NCBI RefSeq assembly: GCF_902859595.1
Contig: NZ_CADIJQ010000007.1
Span: forward strand, 298,019-362,018
DNA: 64,000 nt
From: Achromobacter kerstersii
GTDB taxonomy: Bacteria > Pseudomonadota > Gammaproteobacteria > Burkholderiales > Burkholderiaceae_B
Reading direction: 5' to 3'
The notes beneath the pieces are model-generated. The model searched no databases and was not told where the DNA came from. It saw nothing but the letters and a program-made list of their open reading frames with translations. This document shows positions 56,047 through 64,000 of the stretch, piece after piece. The position numbers and the translations under genes are program-made. Within the stretch, counting starts at the first letter, position 1, and every line of letters starts with the position of its first letter.

Positions 56047-58833
56047 TCAATGGGTTTCAGGAGGAATTGCGGGCGGCGTGCCCAGCGGCAGGCTGAAGAC
56101 GAATTGCGCGCCAGAGGCCTGCCCCGGCGTGTGTTCGACCCAGATGCGGCCGTGGTGGGCCGAGATGATGGCTTCGCACACCGCCAGGCCCAGGCCAACG
56201 CCGGGGGTGGCGGATTCGCGTTCGCCGCGCGTGAATTTTTCGAAGATGCGGCGTTCGGCGCCGGGGGTGACGCCGGGGCCATTGTCGCTGACGGCCACAC
56301 GCAGTTCGTCATCGACGACGGCTGCGTGCAGATGCAGCGTGCTGCCTGCGGGCGTGTACTTGGCCGCGTTCTCCAGCAGGTTGCACAGCACGCGTTCGAT
56401 CAGCACGCCATCGCATTCCACCAGCGGCAGCTGCGACAGGCTGGCGACCGTGACGTGATGCGCAGCCAGCGGTTCGCGCATGGCGGCAAGCGATGCGCCC
56501 ACCAGCTCTTCAATCGATTGCCATTCCCGGCGCAGCGGCGTGTCGCGGCTTTGCAGGCGCGCCATGTCCAGCAGGTTGACGACCAGCGCATGCATGCGCT
56601 GTGCCTGGTCGCGCATGGCGCGCACGGTGTCCTGCACGTCGGGCGCAAGCGTTGCCTGTTGGCGCGTCAAGGTATCGGTCATGCCGATCAGGCTGGTCAG
56701 CGGGGTGCGCAAATCGTGCGACACGGCGGCCAGCAGCGAGTTGCGCAGCCGCTCCGATTCCATGCTGACCAGTGCCTGCTGCGCCACTTCCACGTAGTGC
56801 AGCCGTTCCAGCGCAATGGCGATCAGGGTGGCGTAGGCCTCGATCTGGCGGCGCGAATCCGGGTGCGAGAACAGGCTGCGGCGGGGGGCGGCCAGCGCCA
56901 GCACGCCACGCGTGCGCATGGGCGCTTTCAACGGCAGGTACAGCAGCTCGCTGTTGGACAAGGTTGCGGTGCCAGCGCCTGCGGGCTGGCCGTGGTCGTA
57001 GACCCATTGGGCCAGCGCCGACTCCAACGGCGGCATGTCGTCGGATGCCGGCGAGGCGAGTTTCAACCGGTCGTCCAGCCCCAGGATGTACAGCGCGCAG
57101 CGCGAGCCGAAGGTGGCGTGCACGAAGGCGCCGGCCGACGTTACGATCTGCTCGGGCAACAGCGCCGACGACAATTCGCGCGCAAATTCATACAGGCTGC
57201 GCGCGTCGGCTTCGCGTTTGACCGAGGCCTGGGCTTGCAGGCGCAGGCCGGCCGTCAGTTGCCCGATCAGTAACCCCACGGATAACAGCACGCCGAAGGT
57301 CAGCAGGTACTGCACGTCGGACACGGCGAACGAGGCCAGCGGCTGCACGAAGAAAAAGTCGAACAGCGCCACACTGACGACGGATGCCAGCGCCGCCGGC
57401 CCGCGTCCATGGCGTAGCGCCACGCCCACCACCGCCAGCAGGAACAGCATGACGATATTGGTCTGGTGCAGCACGGGGAATGCCAGCATCGACAAGCCCG
57501 TGGCAGCCGCGCAATAGCACAGCGCCCAGGCATAGCCGGCCCAGGAACGGGCGGTGCGCTCGTCGGCGCCCAGACTCGCGCGGCGGCCCAGCGTAAGCGG
57601 GTCGCGCCCGGGCGCGGCGCTGGCGGGCAGCGGTGGCGCGCCCAGCCGGATGATGTCGATCTCGGGGCAGCCCGCGGCCAGCATGTCGGCGAAGCTGTGC
57701 CGCCGCCACAACCAGCCGGGCGTGATGGCGGCCGTCAGCAGCGCGGACACCGACAGGCGCAGCCGCTGCAAACCGGTGGCGCGCGTGCGGCCGACGATGG
57801 CCTTGGTGATGTTGTGCCGGCGCACGTAACGCACCACCGCGTCGACCATGTCGCCGCCCGCCAGCGTTTCAGTGCGTGCGCCCAGCGAATCCGCGAACGC
57901 CAGCGTGCGCTGCATGCGGTCCTGTTCGGCTTGCGGCGTGGGCGCGGCGCGTGGGGTGTCGATGGTGACCACGTGCAAATCGCACTCCAGCTGCTGGCTC
58001 AGGCGGTGCGCACTGCGGATGACGTATTCGGCATCGATGTCCGGCCCGATGCAGGCGACGACCGCTTCGCGCGTGCGCCACACGGGTTCAATGGCGCGGT
58101 CGCGCCGGTAGGCCTGCACGTCATCATCGACGTGATCCGCCGTGCGGCGCAGCGCCAATTCGCGCAGTGCAATCAGGTTGCCCTTGCGAAAGAAATTGCG
58201 CGTGGCGTGGCGGGCCTGTTCGGGCAGATAGACTTTGCCTTCCTTTAAGCGCCGCAGCAGCTCGTCGGCCGACAAGTCCACCAGCATGACTTCGTCGGCT
58301 GCGTCGAAGACCTCGTCTGGCACGGTCTCCCAGACGCGCACGCCGGTGATGCTGCCCACGGCTTCGTTCAGGCTGTCCAGATGCTGCACGTTCAGCGTGG
58401 TCCAGACGTCGATGCCGGCCGCGAGCAATTCCTGAATGTCTTGCCAGCGCTTGGCGTGGCGTGAACCCGGCGCGTTGGAATGCGCCAGTTCGTCCACCAG
58501 CACCAGGCCGGGGCGGGCGGCCAGCGCGCCGTCCAGATCGAATTCCTTCAGGACGTGGCCGCGATACGCGACGTCTTTCAGCGGCAGCACCGCCAAGCCT
58601 TCCAGCAGCGACGCGGTTTCGCGGCGGCCGTGGGTTTCGACGATGCCCGCCAGCACGTTGACCCCTTGCGCGGCTTGCGCCCGGGCCGCGACCAGCATGG
58701 CGTAGGTCTTGCCCACGCCGGCCGACGATCCGAAGTACACGCGCAGCTTGCCGCGCACGGCTTGGCGCGCGGCCTCGTCCAGGGTCTTCAAGAGCGCGTC
58801 GGGATCGGGACGCTCGCCAGCAATATCAGCCAT
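56047..58833 (-). CDS. kdpD: Potassium sensor histidine kinase KdpD
   Basis: 928 residues: N-terminal KdpD domain with Walker A-like GSSAGVGKTYAM (about 34-45) and Walker B VLVDELAHSN, a USP nucleotide-binding domain (about 250-375), four membrane helices (DUF4118, about 430-530), a GAF domain (about 555-680) and the kinase core with H-box AAVSHDLRTPLTSL (His near 706), N-box NLLENAAKY and GVGLGLAVCE. It senses K+ limitation and, in other bacteria, c-di-AMP or PTS signals. It follows kdpC by 51 bases. Confidence 0.95.
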   Translation of the reverse strand: MADIAGERPDPDALLKTLDEAARQAVRGKLRVYFGSSAGVGKTYAMLVAARAQAAQGVNVLAGIVETHGRRETASLLEGLAVLPLKDVAYRGHVLKEFDLDGALAARPGLVLVDELAHSNAPGSRHAKRWQDIQELLAAGIDVWTTLNVQHLDSLNEAVGSITGVRVWETVPDEVFDAADEVMLVDLSADELLRRLKEGKVYLPEQARHATRNFFRKGNLIALRELALRRTADHVDDDVQAYRRDRAIEPVWRTREAVVACIGPDIDAEYVIRSAHRLSQQLECDLHVVTIDTPRAAPTPQAEQDRMQRTLAFADSLGARTETLAGGDMVDAVVRYVRRHNITKAIVGRTRATGLQRLRLSVSALLTAAITPGWLWRRHSFADMLAAGCPEIDIIRLGAPPLPASAAPGRDPLTLGRRASLGADERTARSWAGYAWALCYCAAATGLSMLAFPVLHQTNIVMLFLLAVVGVALRHGRGPAALASVVSVALFDFFFVQPLASFAVSDVQYLLTFGVLLSVGLLIGQLTAGLRLQAQASVKREADARSLYEFARELSSALLPEQIVTSAGAFVHATFGSRCALYILGLDDRLKLASPASDDMPPLESALAQWVYDHGQPAGAGTATLSNSELLYLPLKAPMRTRGVLALAAPRRSLFSHPDSRRQIEAYATLIAIALERLHYVEVAQQALVSMESERLRNSLLAAVSHDLRTPLTSLIGMTDTLTRQQATLAPDVQDTVRAMRDQAQRMHALVVNLLDMARLQSRDTPLRREWQSIEELVGASLAAMREPLAAHHVTVASLSQLPLVECDGVLIERVLCNLLENAAKYTPAGSTLHLHAAVVDDELRVAVSDNGPGVTPGAERRIFEKFTRGERESATPGVGLGLAVCEAIISAHHGRIWVEHTPGQASGAQFVFSLPLGTPPAIPPETH

Positions 58834-58884
58834 GAACGCGCAAGAGTGGGGTGGGGAAAGCTGGCAATACTATACGCTCGGGGC

Positions 58885-59505
58885 TCATGGGGCCGGGCGC
58901 AAGTTGTCCAGCGCCAGATTCAGCATCAGCACATTGACGACCGGGTCACCCAGCACGCCCAGCCAGGGCTGCTCGGTGTTGGCCTGGATCAGCGCATCGA
59001 CCTGCGCGCGCGGCAAGTTTCGGGCGCGGGCCACGCGCGCGGCCTGGTAGGCGGCCGCTGCCGGGCTGATGTGCGGGTCCAGCCCGCTGCCGGACGCCGT
59101 GATCAGGTCCACCGGCACGGGCGTGGGGTTGTCGGGGTCCGCCGCCTTCAACGCGGCGATGCGGGCCTGGATGGCTTCGGCCAGCGCGGGGTTGCGCGGG
59201 CCCAGGTTCGACCCGCCCGAGGCCGCGCCGTTATACGGCATGGGCGCGGTGGCGGACGGCCGGCTCCAGAAATACTGGGGCGACGTGAACGACTGGCCAA
59301 TCAGCGCCGAGCCCACGACCTTGTCGCCCTGTTTGATGAGCGAGCCGGCCGCCTCGTGCGGGAAGACCACGGCCGCGACGCCGCGCGTCAGGAAGGGGTA
59401 GGCCAGGCCCGTCACCAGCGACAGGGCGGCGAAGACGACCAGCGCGGGGCGCAGGATGCCGCCCGGGCGGGGCAGGGCGGCGGGGGATGACGTTGTGTGT
59501 TTCAT
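58885..59505 (-). CDS. kdpC: Potassium-transporting ATPase subunit KdpC
   Basis: 206 residues, one N-terminal membrane helix (about 15-35; [20 protein letters not shown]) and a periplasmic domain with the motifs [31 protein letters not shown] and [10 protein letters not shown]. It stabilises the KdpFABC complex. The length is near the family norm. Confidence 0.95.
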   Translation of the reverse strand: MKHTTSSPAALPRPGGILRPALVVFAALSLVTGLAYPFLTRGVAAVVFPHEAAGSLIKQGDKVVGSALIGQSFTSPQYFWSRPSATAPMPYNGAASGGSNLGPRNPALAEAIQARIAALKAADPDNPTPVPVDLITASGSGLDPHISPAAAAYQAARVARARNLPRAQVDALIQANTEQPWLGVLGDPVVNVLMLNLALDNLRPAP

Positions 59506-59541
59506 GATGAATTCCTTTCGGGTTTCGGGGCGGGAGCTGGC

Positions 59542-61701
59542 TTAGACCCAGCCCAGCGCGGCCAGCACCATGTCAACCAGCTTGATGCCGGCAAACGGCA
59601 CCAGCAGGCCGCCCAGGCCATAAATGAGCAGGTTGCGGCGCAGCAGCACAGACGCGCCCAGCGGCCGGTAGCGCACACCCTTGAGCGCCAGCGGGATCAG
59701 CACGACGATGATCAGCGCGTTGAAGATCACGGCCGACAAGATGGCGGAGGCCGGTGTGGTCAGCGCCATGATGTTCAGCACGTTCAGTTGCGGGTACACG
59801 GTGGCGAAGGCGGCCGGAATGATGGCGAAGTACTTGGCCACGTCGTTGGCCACGCTGAACGTGGTCAGCGCGCCGCGCGTCATCAGCATCTGCTTGCCGA
59901 TCTCGACGATCTCGATGAGCTTGGTGGGGTTGGAGTCCAGGTCCACCATGTTGCCGGCCTCTTTGGCGGCCTGCGTGCCCGAGTTCATCGCCACCGCCAC
60001 GTCGGCCTGCGCCAGTGCGGGCGCGTCGTTGGTGCCGTCGCCCGTCATCGCCACCAGCCGGCCTTCCGATTGATAGGCGCGAATCAGCTTCAGCTTGGCT
60101 TCGGGCGTGGCTTCGGCCAGGAAGTCGTCTACGCCCGCTTCGGCGGCAATGGACGCGGCGGTGAGCTTGTTGTCGCCCGTGATCATCACCGTCTTGATGC
60201 CCATGCGGCGCAGCTCGGCAAAGCGCGACTGAATGCCGGGCTTGACGATGTCTTTCAGTTCCACGACGCCCAGCGCGCGGTTGCCGTCGCTGACCATCAG
60301 CGGCGTGCTGCCGCGCCGCGCCACATCTTCGGCGAGGCGCAAGACGGGTTCAGGCACCGTGTTGTCTTGTGCGGCAATCCACGACTGAATGGCGTCGACC
60401 GCACCCTTGCGGATCATGCGATCGCCCAGATTCACGCCGCTCATGCGCGACTGCGCCGTGAAGGGCACGAATTCGACGTCGATCATGCGCGCGGCCGGCG
60501 CGTGCAGGGACTTGTCGGCCAGCGCCACGATGCTGCGGCCTTCCGGCGTTTCATCGGCCAGCGACGCCAGGCGGGCGGCGTCGGCCAGTTCGCGCGGCGA
60601 CACGCCGGGCGCGGGCAGGAAGGTCGACGCCTGACGGTTGCCGAAGGTGATGGTGCCGGTCTTGTCCAGCAGCAGCACATCCACATCGCCCGCCGCTTCC
60701 ACCGCGCGGCCTGAGGTGGCGATGACGTTGGCGCTCATCATGCGGCTCATGCCCGCCACGCCGATGGCCGACAGCAGGCCGCCGATGGTGGTGGGGATCA
60801 GGCAGACCAGCAGCGCCACCAGCACCGTCACCGTGACGGCTGCGCCGCCACCGGCCGCACTGACCGCGTAGATCGAGAACGGCATCAGCGTGACGACGAC
60901 CAGCAGGAACACCACGGTCAGGCCCACCAGCAGAATCGTCAGCGCCAGTTCGTTTGGCGTCTTCTGGCGCTTGGCGCCTTCGACCATGGCGATCATGCGG
61001 TCCAGAAAGCTCTCGCCGGGATCGGCCGCGATGCGTACGAAGATCCAGTCGGACAGCACCCGCGTGCCGCCGGTGACGGAAGAAAAGTCACCGCCGGATT
61101 CGCGGATGACGGGGGCCGATTCACCGGTGATGGCGCTTTCGTCCACCGACGCCACGCCGGCAATGACCTGGCCGTCGCCGGGAATGGTGTCGCCGGCTTC
61201 CACCAGCACCACGTCGTCACGGCGCAGCAGGCCCGAGGGCTGGCTGATGGCCTGATCGCGCCATTGCGCGGGCTGGGCGTCTCGGGCGTCTGCCTCGCGA
61301 AAGCCTTTCAGCAAGCGGGCGTTGATGGTGGTGCGCAGGCCACGTAACGTCGCCGCCTGTTGCTTGCCGCGCCCTTCGGCCAGCGCCTCGGCGAAGTTGG
61401 CGAACAGCACCGTGAACCACAGCCACACGGTAATGGCCAGGATGAAGCCCGCCGGGGCTTCGGCCTGGCCGCGCAGGGCCATGACCCAGAGCAGCGTGGT
61501 GAGGATGCTGCCCACGTACACCACGAACATGACGGGGTTCTTCAGCTGCGCGGCGGGCGATAGCTTGCGCAGGCTGTCGACAAGGGCCGGCCCGACAAGC
61601 GAGCGCGACCACATGCCGAAAGGGCGATCTTGCGTGGCAGTTGCGGGGGCGCGGGCAGCGCCGCCGCCTGCGCTGGAGGTTGGCATTTCAATTTTGGCCA
61701 T
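59542..61701 (-). CDS. kdpB: Potassium-transporting ATPase ATP-binding subunit KdpB
   Basis: P-type ATPase subunit, 719 residues from ATG 61701. Phosphorylation motif DKTGT with Asp near residue 346, TGES ([13 protein letters not shown]), [13 protein letters not shown] hinge and the TSGR/VAT ion-path segment. The N-terminal about 35 residues (Ser/Gly/Ala-rich) are longer than in E. coli. It follows kdpA by 22 bases. Confidence 0.96.
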   Translation of the reverse strand: MAKIEMPTSSAGGGAARAPATATQDRPFGMWSRSLVGPALVDSLRKLSPAAQLKNPVMFVVYVGSILTTLLWVMALRGQAEAPAGFILAITVWLWFTVLFANFAEALAEGRGKQQAATLRGLRTTINARLLKGFREADARDAQPAQWRDQAISQPSGLLRRDDVVLVEAGDTIPGDGQVIAGVASVDESAITGESAPVIRESGGDFSSVTGGTRVLSDWIFVRIAADPGESFLDRMIAMVEGAKRQKTPNELALTILLVGLTVVFLLVVVTLMPFSIYAVSAAGGGAAVTVTVLVALLVCLIPTTIGGLLSAIGVAGMSRMMSANVIATSGRAVEAAGDVDVLLLDKTGTITFGNRQASTFLPAPGVSPRELADAARLASLADETPEGRSIVALADKSLHAPAARMIDVEFVPFTAQSRMSGVNLGDRMIRKGAVDAIQSWIAAQDNTVPEPVLRLAEDVARRGSTPLMVSDGNRALGVVELKDIVKPGIQSRFAELRRMGIKTVMITGDNKLTAASIAAEAGVDDFLAEATPEAKLKLIRAYQSEGRLVAMTGDGTNDAPALAQADVAVAMNSGTQAAKEAGNMVDLDSNPTKLIEIVEIGKQMLMTRGALTTFSVANDVAKYFAIIPAAFATVYPQLNVLNIMALTTPASAILSAVIFNALIIVVLIPLALKGVRYRPLGASVLLRRNLLIYGLGGLLVPFAGIKLVDMVLAALGWV

Positions 61702-61723
61702 GTTGATTCCTAGCCTGTTGCAT

Positions 61724-63520
61724 TCAGGGTTGCAGGTGTTCCGCGACCGGGCCCAAGGCCAGCGCGGGCACATATGTCAGGGCGCCCACCAGCAGTACGG
61801 CGCCAATCAGCAGCACCACAAAGAGGGGGCCGGTGGTGGGCATGCTGCCGGGGCCGGCGGGCAGGCGGCGCTTGGCCGCCAGCGACCCGGCCATCGCCAG
61901 CACGGCGACGATCACGGCAAAGCGGCCGAACCACATCGCGATGCCCAGCAGCACGTTGTAGAAGGGCGTGTTGGCGGACAGGCCGGCGAACGCGCTGCCG
62001 TTGTTATTGGCGGCGGAAGACAGCGCATAAAGGATTTCGGAAAACCCGTGGATGCCCGGATTGAGCACGCCCGCCTGGCCGGCCGACACCGACACCGCCA
62101 GCGCCGTACCGCCCAGCACCAGCAGCGGCGTGGCCAGAATGACGATGGACACCATCTTCATGTCGTACGCTTCGATCTTCTTGCCCAGGTATTCCGGGGT
62201 GCGGCCGATCATCAGCCCGGCGATGAAGACGCCCAGGATGGCGAAGGCCAGCATGCCGTACAGGCCAGAACCCACGCCGCCATAAACGACTTCACCCAAC
62301 TGCATCAGCAGCATCGGCGGCAGCCCGCCCATGGCGTTCAGAGAGTCGTGCATGCCGTTGACCGCGCCGCAGGACGCCGCGGTGGTGATGGTGGCGAACA
62401 GCGATGTGGCCGCAATGCCAAAGCGGGTTTCCTTGCCTTCCATGTTGCCGCCGGGCGAGAGCGCAGTCATTGCGCTGTCGGCGCCCGCCTGCGCGGCCAT
62501 GGGGTTCGCCTGCTGTTCGAAGTACGCCGTACCCAGCGCGAAGACGGCGAACAGCACGGTCATCGCGGCCAGGATGGCGATGCCCTGACGCCGGCTGCCC
62601 ACCATTTCGCCGAATGTGAAGCACAGCGCGGCGGGAATCATCAGGATGGCCAGCATCTCCAGGAAGTTCGCCAGCGGGGTGGCGTTCTCGAATGGATGCG
62701 CGGAGTTGGCGTTGAAGAAGCCGCCGCCGTTGGTGCCCAACAGCTTGATGGCTTCCTGCGAGGCCACGGGGCCCATGGCCAGCGTTTGCGTCGAGGTCAC
62801 CGCAGGGTCGGTCACAGGTTGGCCCTTTGCATCCAGCACCGGCTGGCCTTGCGCATCCACGCGCGGCTGGTCGTAGTGCAGGGCTTCAACCGTCTGCACG
62901 TCCTGGTAGGGGCTGAAATTCTGGATCACGCCTTGGCTGACAAGCGCCAGCGCCAGCACGAACGACAGGGGCAGCAGCACGTAAAGCGTGCAGCGGACCA
63001 TGTCGGACCAGAAGTTGCCGATGGTGGCGGAGCTATGGCGCGCCAGGCCGCGGATCAGCGCGAACAGCACGGCGATGCCGGTGGCAGCCGAGACGAAGTT
63101 CTGCACCGTCAGCGCCAGCATCTGCGTCAGGTAGCTCATCGTGGCTTCGCCGCCGTAGCCCTGCCAGTTGGTGTTGCTGACAAAGCTGATGGCGGTGTTG
63201 AGCGCCGAGTCCGACGTGACGGCGCCCATGCCCGCCGGGTTCAGCGGCAACATGCCTTGGACCCGTTGCAGGGCGTACACGACCACGACGCCAAGAATGT
63301 TGAAGGCGAGCACGGCCAGCGCATAACGCTTCCAGCCCATCTCGGCCTGCGGGTCGACGCCCGCCAGCCGGTAAATGCCACGTTCAAGCGGGCGGCCCCA
63401 GGCGGTAAGCCGGGATTGCCCGTTTTCCATGGCGATACGGATATAGCGCCCAAGCAGCGGCGCGATCGCAAGCAGGACCGCCAGGTACAGGACCAGCAGT
63501 CCGACGAATTCGGCGGTCAT
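61724..63520 (-). CDS. kdpA: Potassium-transporting ATPase potassium-binding subunit KdpA
   Basis: 598 residues, about ten membrane helices, the K+-channel-like subunit of KdpFABC. Selectivity-filter-like loops include [15 protein letters not shown] ([11 protein letters not shown], near residue 116), [19 protein letters not shown] (about 231-249), [13 protein letters not shown] (about 345) and [10 protein letters not shown] (near 470). ATG 63520 follows an AGAAAT region and shares one base with the kdpF stop (TAATG), implying coupling. Confidence 0.96.
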   Translation of the reverse strand: MTAEFVGLLVLYLAVLLAIAPLLGRYIRIAMENGQSRLTAWGRPLERGIYRLAGVDPQAEMGWKRYALAVLAFNILGVVVVYALQRVQGMLPLNPAGMGAVTSDSALNTAISFVSNTNWQGYGGEATMSYLTQMLALTVQNFVSAATGIAVLFALIRGLARHSSATIGNFWSDMVRCTLYVLLPLSFVLALALVSQGVIQNFSPYQDVQTVEALHYDQPRVDAQGQPVLDAKGQPVTDPAVTSTQTLAMGPVASQEAIKLLGTNGGGFFNANSAHPFENATPLANFLEMLAILMIPAALCFTFGEMVGSRRQGIAILAAMTVLFAVFALGTAYFEQQANPMAAQAGADSAMTALSPGGNMEGKETRFGIAATSLFATITTAASCGAVNGMHDSLNAMGGLPPMLLMQLGEVVYGGVGSGLYGMLAFAILGVFIAGLMIGRTPEYLGKKIEAYDMKMVSIVILATPLLVLGGTALAVSVSAGQAGVLNPGIHGFSEILYALSSAANNNGSAFAGLSANTPFYNVLLGIAMWFGRFAVIVAVLAMAGSLAAKRRLPAGPGSMPTTGPLFVVLLIGAVLLVGALTYVPALALGPVAEHLQP

Positions 63521-63609
63521 TAGAATTTCTCCGGTTTGAACAGGGCCACCAGCAGGTAGACGAACAGCAGGGCGGCGGTCAGGCCGCTGACCCAATAGAG
63601 CCAATTCAT
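63520..63609 (-). CDS. kdpF: KdpF small membrane subunit
   Basis: 29 residues: [20 protein letters not shown] and ending LFKPEKF. A single membrane helix with the conserved KPEKF end, diagnostic of KdpF, which stabilises the transporter. ATG overlaps the stop of the upstream small ORF (ATGA) and its TAA overlaps the kdpA ATG. Confidence 0.93.
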   Translation of the reverse strand: MNWLYWVSGLTAALLFVYLLVALFKPEKF

Positions 63610-63704
63610 GACGGCTCCCCCGAAGACAGGGCTTCGCAGAAGCGCAGCAGGGCAACTGTCAGCCCGGCCATGACGGCGAAGACGGCGATATAGATGGCAT
63701 CCAC
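63606..63704 (-). CDS. Small membrane protein at head of kdp operon
   Basis: 32 residues, too short for routine ORF calling. GTG 63704 has a perfect GGGAGG site 6 bases upstream. The sequence [20 protein letters not shown] continues with [12 protein letters not shown]: one membrane helix and a short cytoplasmic tail with an RFCEAL motif. Its stop overlaps the kdpF start by ATGA, so it is translationally coupled to kdpF. Similar micro-ORFs precede kdpF in other proteobacteria, as I recall them, but without assigned function. Confidence 0.75.
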   Translation of the reverse strand: MDAIYIAVFAVMAGLTVALLRFCEALSSGEPS

Positions 63705-64000
63705 GTTTTTCCTCCCGGGAGCCACGCTCCCTTCGAACGACGGGCCTGCGCGGCAAAAGCGGATGCGCGCCGGGCAGGCCAGGTGACCAATCAGGACACC
63801 GGCAGGTTACGGAGCGGGGGGTAAAAACGGGATATAGGTTGGGGAGGGGGGTGTAAACAAGAAATAAATGTGGACCCCCACGCCGCACTCGCTTCGCTCG
63901 CTTGCTGCCCCCCGAGGGGGCTGGCCGGCCTTGGGGCGGCCCGGCGGCCGGCCGGGTCTTCGCTCCGCACTCGCTTCGCACTCGCTTCGCACTCGCTTCG
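63705..64000. other. Upstream region of the kdp operon with GC-rich repetitive element
   Basis: 296 bases with no convincing gene. The left part should hold the kdp promoter and KdpE site, not identified. The stretch 63885-64000 is a repetitive GC-rich element: CACTCGCTTCG units, a CCCCCCGAGGGGGC palindrome and a GGGGCGGCCCGGCGGCCGGCC block. It runs off the window edge. Confidence 0.6.
63966..64000. repeat. 11-bp tandem repeat (CACTCGCTTCG) at right edge
   Basis: Three direct copies of CACTCGCTTCG end the window; a further copy is at about 63886. The array may continue to the right. Confidence 0.75.

Noticed and set aside
61322..63523. 733-residue plus-strand open frame opposite kdpA/kdpB
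   Set aside because: Antisense shadow spanning two real genes.

Overview
The window is a 64 kb piece of a GC-rich betaproteobacterial chromosome. Gene content and order (bamE-dapB divergent from fur, nadK-recN divergent from hrcA, grpE/thioredoxin-like/dnaK/dnaJ, icd beside paired c-type cytochromes, a DUF4148 protein, kdpFABCDE) point to the Alcaligenaceae, most likely Achromobacter or a close Bordetella relative. This placement is an inference from gene content; there is no rRNA in the window. No insertion sequence, prophage, CRISPR array or rRNA operon was seen. Two identical tRNA-Gly(GCC) genes lie about 22 kb apart.

Left part (1-4.4 kb): the end of a sarcosine oxidase operon (soxA, cut by the window edge, and soxG), a tRNA-Gly and a cytochrome b561.

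Accessory block (4.7-22.8 kb): a type II secretion/type IV pilus-like operon. It encodes a GspG pseudopilin, a lytic transglycosylase, GspF, GspE, four small proteins placed like PilM/N/O/P, a lipoprotein secretin and three more pseudopilins. An OmpR-type response regulator and a histidine kinase follow, with a run of 11 C between them. Then come three large Sec-exported proteins: two AA10 copper lytic polysaccharide monooxygenases (LPMOs) of GbpA type and a subtilisin-like protease. All three share related Ig/PKD-like modules and a C-terminal chitin-binding (CBM5/12) module. Read together, this looks like a self-contained, regulated chitin-attack module: exporter, regulator and effectors in one locus.

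Next (22.8-26 kb) is a two-gene operon, a haem-oxygenase-like diiron oxidase plus a membrane protein with a CARF-like Rossmann C-terminus, divergent from a MocR-type regulator; I cannot assign its function.

The middle and right (26-64 kb) is mostly core: murB, dapB, bamE, fur, recN, nadK, hrcA, hemH, the heat-shock set with two recognisable sigma-32 promoters, an M16 peptidase, two GNAT acetyltransferases, a MoxR/VWA pair, two cytochromes c, icd, an O-antigen-ligase-like protein, a chemoreceptor, a DapA-family protein, a TorF-type porin and the complete kdp operon with an extra 32-residue small ORF ahead of kdpF.

A recurrent feature is short tandem repeats (6-16 bp units) lying between stop codons and the following intrinsic terminator (after dapB, the CARF-like gene, kdpE and the DUF4148 gene), so they would be transcribed as 3' untranslated RNA.
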